Below, one piece after another: positions 11,634-21,665 of a stretch of DNA of 64,000 bases. Under the pieces are notes generated by a model. That model made no database searches and was not told the DNA's origin. It was given only the letters and a program-made list of their open reading frames with translations. The first letter of the stretch is position 1; each line of letters begins with the position of its first letter. The DNA is from Petaurus breviceps papuanus. Taxonomy: Eukaryota > Chordata > Mammalia > Diprotodontia > Petauridae. The stretch covers positions 20,263,044 through 20,327,043 of the forward strand of contig JAMXIF010000042.1 in NCBI GenBank assembly GCA_028583685.1, in the 5' to 3' direction. The position numbers and the translations under genes were made by a program.

Positions 11634-11700
11634 TGAACAAGCATTTATTAATCACTTACTATGTACTAGGCAGAATATATGAGGACTTGGAGAAAAATTT
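11634..11700 (-). mobile_element. L2-type LINE, 3' end fragment
   Basis: 'aacaagcatttattaatcac ttactatgtactaggcag' on the plus strand is the antisense L2 terminus. It abuts the larger L2 copy and probably represents a second insertion. Confidence 0.6.
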
Positions 11701-12960
11701 CTATTGCCATCTTCCTACAATCTTTCTAAAACAAAAATTAATAAAAATGTTTTTATACTTGATCAAAAAATACCTGTGGAACCAGATTTTTAAAAATTTA
11801 CTCTTTCTCTAATTTTTTGCATGCCTGATTTTTTGTTACTTTATGTAACTCTTTGGTCTGTTTCAGACCAATAACTGGGAAAGACTTGAAGGAGAACTAG
11901 TCTTAAGAACCCAATAGGAAGCTCATTAATAATAATGATTGCTTTCTTTTCCTTATATTGCACATACTTGTAGAATGATTTTTTAAGTGAAAAAGGAATT
12001 CAGCCAGCCTTTAGCTGCCAACATTAGCTCAACTAGGCAAACTGTTAAGATACAAAGTAGTCCCTTCTAATAGAACTAATCACTTCACAAAACAGCTTTA
12101 AGTCATAAAATTCTGAATTATAGGCAATAATAAATGTTCTCAATGCCTTTGCTAAATTTGTGTGGAAAATTCAATGGAAGCCTCCTCTCTGCCCCCCCCC
12201 CATAGCCTAGAAGCCACAAAGAGGCTAAATTATCATGTTTATTTCCTTTTCAACTCACTGATATTTGGATTGCATAAGTAATAAAAAGCATCTTATGCAT
12301 AATTGAGTTCAATTTAGTATTTGCTTTTTCTACATTTGTTGCTTTACTAAAAATTGACTGATAGAATGCAAAATAACCATTTTTTAGTCATAACTGATGT
12401 TTAAATAAACAATAAAATGTTGAGGGATAAAGAGGAATGTCTGACAATTTGCAAATTTAAAAAATTTTGAGTTGCTTCTATAAACCTGGAACATTTTGAG
12501 GGGTCATAATATGTTAAAATAATAGTAATAATAAAAGAAAGCTTATTCAATGCTTTTGCATACCCCTATTTATTCTCTTGATTTTTTGCTATTTACCTAA
12601 ACACAACTATATGTAATTTGATGGTAAAATCAAAACTTAGAATGTGTTGAAGTGAGTGTACCTAATGGGTTTTTGTTACATGTTATGTGTTTTTATTAAT
12701 GTGTTCTAAATTTCTAGGAGTACCTTAAGCATTTTAAAATGCAAAAAACTTTGGGTACATTCCTTGGGGGGGGGCTGTGTGTGTGTGAGTGTGTGTGTGT
12801 GTATTTAGTGGGGAATTTTGGGGAAGGGCTTTATTTTGGCCACATTTGAACTAGTTTTGCATTTTCATTTTCATGATTATATGGAAGAAGAAGTTGTGTT
12901 CATGCAATGAAGTCTAGCCAGTAAGAAAGCTTTTCTTACACTGACCTCACAAGGATCTTA
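11701..12960. other. non-repeat DNA with a candidate conserved noncoding block
   Basis: No repeat family or reading frame is evident. From about 11990 to 12420 the sequence has the balanced, motif-rich look of noncoding regulatory DNA, including a POU/octamer-like TTATGCATAAT at 12293-12303 and several TAAT cores. A C-run (10 C, 12192-12201), a G-run (9 G, 12766-12774) and a TG repeat (12776-12802) lie in this interval. Regulatory function is inference only. Confidence 0.3.
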
Positions 12961-12964
12961 GGAT

Positions 12965-13140
12965 ATGGTATTAGGAGGGTTGTTAGAAATAATTCAGTCC
13001 CACTCTTTCCTTTTACAGAGGAGTAAAAAGAGGCTTAGAGCAGTTCCAGGACTCTCACAAGAACACATTGGAGGTGAAGTGGAGAAGGCAGACCTGGAAT
13101 CCAGTTCTATAGACACTGATGCTAGTCCTCCACATCCTGG
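12965..13140 (-). mobile_element. MIR-type SINE fragment
   Basis: The plus strand shows 'ttccttttacagaggagtaa', 'aaagaggcttagagcagttc' and 'gacctggaatccagttctat', the antisense order of a MIR. Short open frames across it (12965-13177, plus) are incidental. Confidence 0.6.
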
Positions 13141-13455
13141 CTTCATGCTGTTCTCAGAGTACCCTGCAATGAGCTGAAGATTCAATGGACTCTATTCTCT
13201 TGAAGTCATAGTTTTACCACAAAATTCCCAGATAGTGAAAAATTCCAGAGTGCATAGATAATCTATGCTGAAACTGGACACAGGAGGGAAAATATATTTC
13301 ATTGATTTAACTTCATGGATGTATTGAGATTTCCCCCTGCTAGAGAGTACACATCCTTTCTCATTGACATTCCCAATACATGGTGGCAAAAGCGCACATG
13401 ATCCCTGCCCAGTCTTCCCTGTTCCAATCCCTTTACAAGGTCATTATTATCTGCA

Positions 13456-13561
13456 TATATATGTATATATACACATATACATACATACATATATTACATA
13501 TATATACATATACATACATATATTACATATATACATACATATATATATTACATATATATAA
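13456..13561. repeat. TA/CATA-rich microsatellite
   Basis: Alternating tatatacatacatatattac-type units over about 105 bp. Low complexity. Confidence 0.95.
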
Positions 13562-13935
13562 ATGGATAGGGAAGGGACAGAGTTTCAGGAAAACAACTTT
13601 TAAGTTTCACAAGCACTTTTGTTGAAGGGTTTAGATTCCTGATATTAAGACCATTCTCAATGTTCTGTCATTCTCTGGATGTAGTTGGCAGTATGAAATC
13701 ACTTTTCTAACAGTTTCACTTCTCAAGATGTGGATGATGTGAAAAAGAGGATTGCTACCCTGGGCCTAATTCTGAGTAAATAGGCATGGCTAGTTGGTTT
13801 GGTGATATGAAGCAGTGGGGATGGTGAGAGGAATGCAGAGATCACCAAGAGGCTGAATTCATGAGTGACATGAATTCCCTGTGAATAATTTTTGGAAGGG
13901 TTAAAAGCTCAAATTGTAAATAAACACATTTAAGA
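13562..13935. other. unassigned DNA
   Basis: No gene or repeat recognised. Confidence 0.4.
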
Positions 13936-13936
13936 A

Positions 13937-14130
13937 GGAGGCAGTGTGATTCAGTGAATAGTACACTGAGATTGCTGCCAGCAGGACCTTGTTTCAAATG
14001 CTATCCTCGACATTTCCTAGTTTTGTGACCTCAGGCAGTTCACTTAACTTCTCCATCCTAGTGTCTTCATCTGTAAAATGAGGGCATTTGGCAAAATGAC
14101 CTTTAAGATCTTTTCCATCTCTAAATCCTA
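13937..14130 (+). mobile_element. MIR/CORE-SINE
   Basis: Plus-strand order: 'ggcagtgtgattcagtgaat' head, TTTGTGACCTCAGGCAGTTC core, TCATCTGTAAAATGAGGGCA, then a tail of 'gacctttaagatcttttcca' and CTAAATCCTATA. This is close to a full MIR-like element. Confidence 0.8.
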
Positions 14131-14289
14131 TATATTTATAGGAAGAAGTGGAATAGAATGTGATGTGGAAACTTCCTAGAGAGGATGTTTTCGTGGTAGT
14201 GGATAACAGAGTTAGAGTAAGAATCATAGAGTCCTTAAATTTGAAGATTATTGAAAGGCATTCTATGGTCTTGCCCCTCCCCAAAGTAT

Positions 14290-14420
14290 GGATGCACTCT
14301 GCCTCAGTGCTGACAAGTGAGCCATTTGCTTAAATGCTTTCATTCCTGGGGAAATCACTACCTTATGATGCAGCTAATTCAAATTTTGACAGATTTAATT
14401 ATTTCTAGAAAGTTTTATTC
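14290..14420 (-). mobile_element. CR1/L3-clade LINE, 3' fragment
   Basis: The plus strand reads 'ttgcttaaatgctttcattc', 'ggggaaatcactaccttatg' and 'agctaattcaaattttgaca', then TTTCTAGAAAGTTTT. This aligns to the antisense of the L3 end (GAGGTAGTGGGTTCCCC, AAGTGGAATGGGCTGCC, AGGAAAAACTTCCTAAC as remembered). Old. Confidence 0.55.
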
Positions 14421-14619
14421 ATTTATATATCACAATAATTTTCCTCATAGCCTCAGTCTCTCTCCCCATAAAAGTCACCCTAATTACAAAGATTTTTTTA
14501 ATTAAAGCAAAAAACAAACAAACATAATACCTCACCTGAAGGTTCTCCCACTTGCAACTCAGCTACCAAGAGGAAGGAGGTATGTTTCAGTATCTAATAT
14601 ATGCAACTAATTTTAGCCA

Positions 14620-14850
14620 AAACATTTTAATCTGAGTTCAGTTCCTTTTTTATTATTGCATTCCTTTATGTTGTGATTGTTCTAGTTTTGCTTTTTTTGG
14701 TCAGTATCAGTTCATGTAAATCTTACCAGCCTCTCTTAAGTTTTCATATCTATTATTTTTTTATCACATAGTAAAATTTATTTTATAATCATATGCTATA
14801 GTTTATTCAGCCATTCCCCAATCTGTTGGTTTCTACCTTTTTGCTATCAT
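14620..14850 (-). mobile_element. L1 LINE, ORF2 C-terminal fragment
   Basis: Contains 'gtcagtatcagttcatgtaa', 'tttattcagccattccccaa' and 'ctgttggtttctaccttttt', the same ordered blocks as the L1 at 58.1-59.7 kb. Confidence 0.7.
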
Positions 14851-14859
14851 GAAAGTATC

Positions 14860-15180
14860 AAGTGTTTCTTAATTGTTAAAAAAAAAAAAAGTTCTTCCAT
14901 ATGTGGAATCTAAGTGTCCCTAGTTATCACACATATTGATTAATTTTTTTTGTCCCCTGCAAATATGTAGAATAAGTTCATATTCACCTGACTCCAAGGT
15001 TTATATTCTATCTATTCATGCTGGTTTTCATAAATAGGAAGGAGAAACATTCTGTAAAGTATTGATCATTGACTGTTGTTGAAACCAAGTGAAATTCTAG
15101 AATGAACTGTTAAGCAAAAGGCTTTTGATTTTGAGCACTGAAAAAAGTGTCAATCACTGTAAGTCAGCATAATTTCACTA
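14860..15180. other. unassigned DNA
   Basis: An A-run at about 14877-14891 is followed by sequence without recognisable features. Confidence 0.35.
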
Positions 15181-15184
15181 AAAA

Positions 15185-15395
15185 CAAGTTGTCCTTTCTG
15201 AACTACATTTCATTTTGACAATATGGATCAAGGGGTGGGTCATCTCCATTTGTCCTGATCTATATCTAGCCACTGGACCCAGATGACTCGGTAGGATAAA
15301 TTGAGGCTCGTGACTTTGCATCCAAATCACTTGCATATCACGGCATCACTTCCCTGATGTCATGGTCTTTTTGAGAACAAATGACAAACAATAAC
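15185..15395 (+). mobile_element. RTE-like LINE (or derived SINE) 3' end
   Basis: The plus strand carries 'tcctgatctatatctagcca', 'ctggacccagatgactcggt', 'catcacttccctgatgtcat' and ends GAGAACAAATGACAAACAATAAC. This is the 3' end of a common marsupial repeat that ends in (AAC)n-like triplets, typical of RTE-clade elements. A second copy in the same orientation starts about 480 bp downstream across the CTTC array. Confidence 0.55.
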
Positions 15396-15462
15396 CTCTG
15401 TAAGTAGAAAATGAGCTGCCTTCTGGGGATCAAACTGGAACTGGTCAATTAGGCAATATAGC

Positions 15463-15813
15463 TTTCTTTCCTTCCTTCCTTCCCTCCTTCCTTCCTTCCC
15501 TCCTTCCCTCCTTCCTCCTTCCCTCCTTCCCTCCTTCCTTCCCTCTTTCCTTCCTTCCTTCCTTCCTTCCTTCCTTCCTTCCTTCCTTCCTTCCTTCCTT
15601 CCTTCCTTCCTTCCTTCCTTCCTTCCTTCCCTCCTTCCCTCCTTCCNNNNNNNNNNNNNNNNNNNNNNNNNNNNNNNNNNNNNNNNNNNNNNNNNNNNNN
15701 NNNNNNNNNNNNNNNNNNNNNNNNNNNNNNNNNNNNNNNNNNNNNNCCTTCCTTCCTTCCTTCCTTCCTTCCTTCCTTCCTTCCTTCCTTCCTTTCTTCC
15801 TTCCTTCCTTCCT
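15463..15813. repeat. (CTTC)n pyrimidine microsatellite containing the assembly gap
   Basis: Near-pure cttc/ccttcctt units with ccctcc variants on the left side. The array is broken by 100 N, so its true length is unknown. The long minus-strand open frame across it, coding GRKE repeats, comes from the array and is not a gene. Confidence 0.98.
15647..15746. other. assembly gap, 100 N
   Basis: Exactly 100 N inside the CTTC array, the usual placeholder for a gap of unknown size. Confidence 0.97.
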
Positions 15814-15869
15814 ATCACACCCTTACTTGCAGGTACTCTGCCCAAAGGGAATATAAACTTCAATCTCTA

Positions 15870-16352
15870 AAACCCCTTTTTTCCCTTAAAAACCAGCCTT
15901 AACCCCAAATTACTCTGACTTTTGTTTATTGACTAACAGTAGATGCCAATCCAAACACTATTCGATCATTATTTGGGCCCTGATTGACTCAGAATGAATA
16001 TAAATAGCAGTTGTTTCTGCAGACCCTCTTCCCCTCCCAGATCCATTTTTAAAAATTAATTAATTGTCTTTTTTGACTAGGTAAAAAGGACATTCTCTGC
16101 CTCAATTCCTATTGAACCTTAATCACTGGGGCTTTACCTCAGTCAAACTGAAACATGTTAAAGATCTTAGCTTAAAAGGCCAAGGTCCCCCACTGCATCT
16201 TGGGTCTTCTCCAATTATCCCGATCTATATCTGGCCACTGGACCCAGATGACTCTGGAGGAGAAATTGAGGCTGGTTACTTTGCATCCAATTCACTTGCA
16301 TATCATGGTATCACCTCCCTTCTCTTCTAAAAGAAAGGGCAAACAACATCAA
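15870..16352 (+). mobile_element. RTE-like LINE (or derived SINE) 3' region, longer copy
   Basis: Blocks in order: 'ccctgattgactcagaatga' near 15978, TTGACTAGGTAAAAAGGACA near 16073, 'cctattgaaccttaatcact' near 16108, 'gatctatatctggccactgg' near 16222, 'acccagatgactctggagga' near 16241, and an AAGAAAGGGCAAACAACATC end near 16331. It matches the copy at 15185-15395 across its last 130 bp, with roughly one difference in eight bases, so the two are independent or an old duplication. Confidence 0.55.
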
Positions 16353-16674
16353 AAGATCAGAGGAAGGCAGTAGAGGGAAAACACCTATATAATATAGAAT
16401 TTCTGGATTTCTACCAGACATTTGCAGAATTTCTCATGATGTCCTCTTATAAAAGTAGAGAAATGTGCATTGCGTCATACTTCTTTTAGGTGAATTTGTG
16501 ACATCAATGTGGAGGGAAGTCACAATACCAGTTTCAAATATGAAAAATCTTGGAACTGAATGGAAAAGAAAAATGAAAAAAAAATGAATGCAGGCAATAA
16601 GTATTTAGTCTGCAGTAGACTATGAGGTACCTATTGTCCTCATTAAGTACAATTCTTGACAAAGAAATGATTTG

Positions 16675-16800
16675 TGTCATCTTCTATAAAAATGGAGATA
16701 ATAATAGCTTTTATTTCACAAGGTTGTTTTGGGAATCAAGATAATGTATGAAAAATGTTACAAATTTTAAAGTACTTGTCAGCTATTATTAGAGTTGCAT
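16675..16800 (+). mobile_element. MIR-type SINE, 3' half
   Basis: TCATCTTCTATAAAAATGG, AGATAATAATAGCTTTTATT, CACAAGGTTGTTTTGGGAAT, AAAGTACTTGTCAGCTATTA: the distal half of MIR in sense orientation. Confidence 0.75.
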
Positions 16801-18060
16801 TATTATCATCATTAGAGACAAAGAATAGTAATAAATGCCATAGAAAATAAACTCATTATTTTGGTCCCCCAAAGAGAAGAGAAGGGAGGACTTACAAAAA
16901 TGTTTTAATTGTTAAAATGAAAAGAGGATGGCTTGGTTTGAAATGCAATGTGAAAGAATGAGATATCTTAAATTCATGGTAATGAACTAAACCAGTGGGC
17001 CATAGAAGTTACAGTGGTTACAGAATTTACATCACTTGAAAGGGAAACGTTTACATAACTTCCTAATGGGTTTGTTATTTTATGATTCACTAGTTCTTTT
17101 CCCATTAAAAAAATAAATTGCATGTTTCATTATTTTCTATTATCTTTTTCTTTGCTGATTTGGTAAGGTTTCTATAATTTATTCAGTATTAAAAATAAGA
17201 AGGAACAGGTTTAATAATGTCCTGAAGTTACTTAATCATTTTCTTTCCTCATGGTGGGATCTAATATTAATTGTTCTTTCATGGCTCACACAGAGTATGG
17301 TTATTTGGAATAATTTTAGATTGCACAGATGTTTTTTAAATTGTAAAACTTGATAGATGGTATCATTATTAGTCTTTCTAATGGAGCTTGGTATAGCATT
17401 TTTAAAAACCAACCTCATTTGTCCATTTATCTAAGCAGAAAAAGATCCCCCTTCTTTTCATGAGTAAGGAAGGTTATTTGGTTATTATCACTCTGACAGA
17501 AGTGCTGACAGAAAGTGGACTTTAAGTTGTGTTATAAGGTGATAAATATAATCTTCAGATCATGAATATTTATAACTTAAGGTAAAAAGAAATTGACTTT
17601 GCTCTTCACTTCTTATATCACTACCCTCCTCCCCCATATGTTTAAATGTAGCTGCATGATAGAAAAAAAGAACAAAAAAACATCAAGCCATATTAACCCA
17701 TTTCACATTGATATCATTGGCTACTCATCCAGAAATCAGTTGTTTAGATGACCTTTATGGATAGGGGAACAGTAATTTAAAACAGGCTTAACTATGTTTG
17801 AATTCCTGATTTGCGGGGATGAGAAGGGAAACTTTTATCTCTTTAACACTTTTGTGTCATTAGATGCAAATGGAGATTCTGTGATGGCTTCACTGATCTT
17901 GCATTAACATTTACCACTCTGGGTCAAGCTTCTGTCCATTCAATAGAGATGATTATTGTTGCTTCACTTGTGACTCCAATGTCACTTATTTGTAGTCTTT
18001 TCCCCAAATTGGTCACCTTAGGGCATCAGTTTGCCATTGCCATTCTTAAAATTCATATGT
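16801..18060. other. non-repeat DNA, possible conserved noncoding blocks
   Basis: No repeat family or coding frame recognised. A perfect octamer ATGCAAAT lies at 17864-17871, in a stretch (about 17500-18050) of ordinary complexity. Regulatory function is only a possibility. Confidence 0.3.
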
Positions 18061-18061
18061 A

Positions 18062-18235
18062 GGAGAAAGAATGATAGTTTTTGCATCTGATGACTTGCGT
18101 TCAAATCCTAGGTCTGGTTTTCACTCTATGTGTGACCTTAAATAAGTTGTTAACTCTGCTGACCTTCTCTTTCTTCTACTGTTAAATTAGGGGTTTGAAC
18201 TAGAGTAGATCCAAGTTTCCTACCATCCCATATCT
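18062..18235 (+). mobile_element. MIR/CORE-SINE
   Basis: Head with 'gacttgcgttcaaatcctag' (box-B-like), core 'tctatgtgtgaccttaaata', then TGTTAAATTAGGGGTTTGAA and a 'ccaagtttcctaccatccca' tail. Confidence 0.65.
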
Positions 18236-18249
18236 CTGTTCCTATAATT

Positions 18250-18980
18250 AGCGCCAGATATTTTTCTGGACAACATACTGTTATTGTTTTGGCAAAGCCT
18301 TCTTACACAGTTGAGCCACTGAAATGAAAATAAACTAGAACCATGAAGTCAATTTCTTTTTCAATTCTGGAAGGAAAATGTGAAGTGCTCAAAGTCCTTC
18401 AATGTATACCTCATCAAAAACTCAAAAAAGAATCCAATCTATGGGAAAAACCTTAAAATAAATCATTCTGTGGAAGATAATTCATGAAAATGAACGAACA
18501 AGTAGTGAAACACAATGAAAAGAAATGCGAATTAAGAAAAGCAGAGACAGAAATTCCAGGAGAAAATAACTGCCATAATGAAGAGAAACATAAGAAACAA
18601 AACTAGAACTTTATCAGGATAAAATTAATATAGTGAACAAATTGAGAAAATAAATTAGCAAAAGTGTCATGAGAAGAAAGATTGCAAATAAGATACAGAG
18701 TGCAACTAAGGATCTCAGGATTCTTGCCTGCCCGTGGACCATTAATTTGGAAAAGTCTGTGGAAAATATATCTAAAAATCCTTTTTTTTTGCAAGAGAAA
18801 AAGTGGCACAAAAAATGGCAAAAGACAAACAAGCTCTAGAAAATATATAACATGGACAAACTTTGGTATCTGTGTGGGCAAAAGCAATGGACCTATAGGA
18901 GAGCAAGATGAGAAACTTTAAAATGGAAGAATTTGTAATATTCTATATTCAAAGTTAAGAATTGGGATATACCACTAAAT
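18250..18980. other. A-rich stretch, unassigned
   Basis: Strongly A-rich on the plus strand (about 18400-18700), which would fit a decayed L1 ORF1 or poly-purine LINE segment, but I cannot match codons to ORF1. Open frames of 72-94 codons on both strands have no recognisable motif. Confidence 0.3.
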
Positions 18981-18984
18981 CACC

Positions 18985-19690
18985 TGCCCAAGAGTGTAAT
19001 GCACACTTTTCTTCTCTCTTTTATTAAAATATGGTTGATGTATCAGTCATTTGCCAATGACAACCTCCCCCATTCCTCCCCATAAAAGCAACACAAAAAC
19101 AACAAAAAAGTAACAAAATATCCTAATAAAGTGATTGGGTCTGATTTTTCTTATCATTTGTCTTTTTATTACATTATTTGTTTATGGAAAACAAGTTTTG
19201 GGGTGGCTAGGTGGCACAGTGAATAGAGGACTGGCCCTCGAGTCAGGAGGACCTGAGTTCAGTCCAAATCTGGCCTCGGACACTTAACACTTCCTGGCCA
19301 TGTGATCTCGGGCAAGTCACTTAACCCCAATTGCCCTACCTTTCCCCTTGCAAAACAAACAAACAAAAAAGAAAAGAAAAAAGTTCATATGCTTCAATAC
19401 TAAATATTTTATTTCTCAATGTTGACTATTTTATTTGACTTTGCTTTTGTAGCCTTATAGTGTAGTCTTCATTTGCATTATTGTAGTCATTATATGCATT
19501 ATTCTGCTTTTTTTTTCTGGGTGAGTCACTTGCTATGTGTCTTCCCGTGGTTCTCTAATTTCTTCATGTTTGTCACTCCTTGTGCAATGATATTCCATCA
19601 TATTCACATAACACAATTGTTTTAGGCATTCCCCAGTTGTTGGTCACATAGTTTGTTTTGGCCTTTTTGCTATTACAATATCGAGATAGA
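18985..19690 (-). mobile_element. L1 LINE, 3' region, interrupted by a SINE
   Basis: Antisense L1 blocks: 3' UTR-like 'ccattcctccccataaaagc' near 19070, then, after the SINE at 19200-19373, 'aatgatattccatcatattc' near 19586 and 'ttaggcattccccagttgtt' near 19622. The order (3' UTR at low coordinates, ORF2 end higher) supports a minus-strand copy. Old. Confidence 0.6.
19200..19373 (+). mobile_element. tRNA-derived SINE, standard marsupial type
   Basis: GGGGTGGCTAGGTGGCACAG, then 'gtcaggaggacctgagttca', a box-B-like GAGTTCAGTCCAAATC, 'gggcaagtcacttaacccca', then a (CAAA)n/A-rich tail. It lies inside an older L1 and shows less divergence than its host. Confidence 0.93.
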
Positions 19691-19732
19691 TGCAAAGATA
19701 CATGGATAAATAGAAGATGTGTTACATACATA

Positions 19733-19830
19733 TTTTACATGCCTGGTACTGCCATATGCAAACTATAAAAGTACAAACAGGACAGTCCCTCTTGTAAAGG
19801 GGGTTTACTTTCTGAAGAAAGGAAGAGAGT
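19733..19830 (-). mobile_element. L2-type LINE, 3' end fragment
   Basis: Plus-strand 'catgcctggtactgccatat', 'aggacagtccctcttgtaaa': antisense L2 terminus, weak. Confidence 0.4.
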
Positions 19831-20150
19831 ACTTAAAGAGATTGGAAAAAAGGGACCCATTTGGGATAGAAAATTAGGAGACTGTTAGGACGGTTCTGGA
19901 GACCCAGGTCACAGCAAATTAAGGCTAAAGCTCATTAATAAGAGGTAGGAAATTCAGGTGCAAAGTCCAATGTTCTTGTGGGAAAGAGATGAGAATGGTG
20001 TCTGGGCAGCAGACAACATGGTGACAAGAGGGTCAGGAAGATTACAAGAAGTTTAAACATTCTTTTCCAAGACTGTTTAGAGATTTGCATAAGGTTTCAG
20101 GATTCTTAGAGGCCACAAAAAGCTTTTACATAGCTTTTAATGTGCAAAAC
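19831..20150. other. unassigned DNA
   Basis: No feature recognised. Confidence 0.35.
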
Positions 20151-20155
20151 CAACA

Positions 20156-20267
20156 GGATGCTAACATGCAGCATAGTGGATAGAAAGCTAGAATGCCAGG
20201 AAGTCAGGCATGGCCAGTCTCTAAGAAGTTCTGCTTCTTGATCTTGGACAATTCACTTAACTTTTCT
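20156..20267 (+). mobile_element. MAR1-like CORE-SINE, 5' part (split by an L1)
   Basis: Head 'gcagcatagtggatagaaag', then a box-B-like region and 'tcttggacaattcacttaac'. The element stops at 20267, where an L1 is inserted, and resumes at 21539. The 14-mer cacttaacttttct at its end (20254-20267) recurs at 21525-21538, as expected for a target duplication made from this SINE's own sequence. Confidence 0.8.
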
Positions 20268-20529
20268 TTTTTTTTAAATGCTTTATTAACTTCTGATTTA
20301 CATCATTCGTTTCCGCCAGATTTTGAGTTACAAATTTTCTCCCCGTTTTTCCCCTACCCATCCCCCCAAAACAGCAGTCCCACAGGATATCCCCACCTCC
20401 AATCTGCTCTCTCCCATATTTTCTCCCATACCCGTTTCAACTTTTCCAGTGGATCTCTATGCCTCAGTGCCTGTATATCTTTTTTTTTCTTAATAACATA
20501 TAAGATGGTATTAATAGTAGTATATACAT

Positions 20530-20564
<35 letters not shown>

Positions 20565-21524
20565 CATATATTTGAATATTTGATTTTAAAACTTTCAATT
20601 CCAGATTCATTCCCTTCCCCCTCTGCCACCCACCCCCACTGGGGAGACAAGCAGTTCAGTATAGGTTGTACATGTGTGGCTAATGCAAAACAATAACATA
20701 GTAGATGTATTGTAAAAGACTGACTATATTTCCCTCCCTCCTATCCCACCTCCCACTTGTTCTATTCTCTACTTTGATCCTGTCCCTTTTCAAAAGTGGG
20801 TGCTTCCAACTTCCCTCCCCCCCAGCCCGCCCTCCCTTCCATCATCCCCCCTCACATCCCCTTCCCCCCCCCATTCTCCTGGAGGGTGAGATCCCCTATT
20901 TAGTGTGTATTTCCTCCCTCCTCAAGCCAGATTCAATAGGAATAAGGTTGACCCATTCTCTTTTGCCTTCCTATTCTTTCCCTCCATTGTATCCATTTTC
21001 CCTTGCCTCTTCTGTATGAGATAGTTGCCCCACTCTGTCTCTCCCCATCTCCTCTCATTATATTCCTCTCTCACCTCCTAATTTCACCTTTTTAGTAACA
21101 TCCCTTCCTGTTAAATTGGTCCCATGCCCTCTATGTATACCTGTAAATGTATATACACACATTCACATATGTATTCATATGCCCTCATACCCTCATATAA
21201 AGACATGTATATATATATATATATATATATATATTTCTAATCCCTTCAACTACTGAGAAAAGTTTCATAAGTTACAATTATTGTTTTTCCATGTAGGAAT
21301 GTTAATAGTTCAACTTTGGCCAGGTGGCTCAACAAGCAAGAGCACCAGCCCCAGTGCTGGGACAACGCGGATCAAATCCGGGCCCAGACACTCAGCACCA
21401 CACCCAGAAACAACAACTGTCCGCACAACCCCGAGCAAGCCACTCAACCCCGATTGCTTTAAAAAAAAAAATAGTTCAACTTTGATAAGTTCCTTATGAT
21501 TTCTTTTCCCTGTTTACCTTCTCA
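20268..21524 (-). mobile_element. 5'-truncated L1 LINE (3' UTR), carrying a SINE
   Basis: The insertion begins on the plus strand with a T-run (A-tail on the minus strand) and continues with a polypyrimidine region, the antisense of an L1 3' UTR polypurine tract: 'ttttgagttacaaattttct', 'tttcctccctcctcaagcca', 'tccatgtaggaatgttaata', 'cttatgatttcttttccctg'. A perfect 14-bp target duplication flanks it (20254-20267 and 21525-21538). No ORF2 part is included. A SINE sits inside at 21317-21470. Two simple-repeat tracts, CA/TA at 20517-20570 and TA at 21205-21232, are internal. Confidence 0.9.
21317..21470 (+). mobile_element. tRNA-derived SINE (dimer-type family), slightly 5'-truncated
   Basis: Starts GGCCAGGTGGCTCAACAAGC, contains 'cagcaccacacccagaaaca' and ends 'aaccccgattgctttaaaaa'. 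The flanks AATAGTTCAACTTTG (21304-21318 and 21470-21484) are identical over 15 bases, so this is a clear retrotransposition into the L1. It matches the second (3') arm of the dimeric SINEs. Confidence 0.95.
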
Positions 21525-21538
21525 CACTTAACTTTTCT

Positions 21539-21665
21539 ATAATCTAGGTAACTCTCTAAAATTATAAATTGTAGCAAATATACTGTTCTGTATTTGTAGA
21601 GAGTTTTTCCCCACCTGGGAGTTCCCTATACCAAGGAAATAACAGGTCTAGTCCCTATCCTTATC
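21539..21665 (+). mobile_element. MAR1-like CORE-SINE, 3' part
   Basis: Resumes the SINE interrupted at 20267: 'taactctctaaaattataaa', then 'gagagtttttccccacctgg', 'gagttccctataccaaggaa', 'aacaggtctagtccctatcc'. The same order is seen in the uninterrupted copy at 53207-53462. Confidence 0.8.

Noticed and set aside
13456-13561. CRISPR-like or other spaced repeat array
   Set aside because: Plain TA/CATA microsatellite in a mammalian genome; no spacer-repeat structure.
15360-15863. 167-codon minus-strand frame with GRKEGRKE repeats
   Set aside because: It is the translation of the CTTC/GAAG array and includes the N gap. Low-complexity artefact.
18603-18921. Overlapping 72-94 codon frames on both strands as an L1 ORF1 remnant
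   Set aside because: A-rich like ORF1 but no residue pattern could be matched, so not claimed.
20193-20696. 167-codon plus-strand frame
   Set aside because: Begins in a SINE and crosses into antisense L1 3' UTR and a CA/TA tract.
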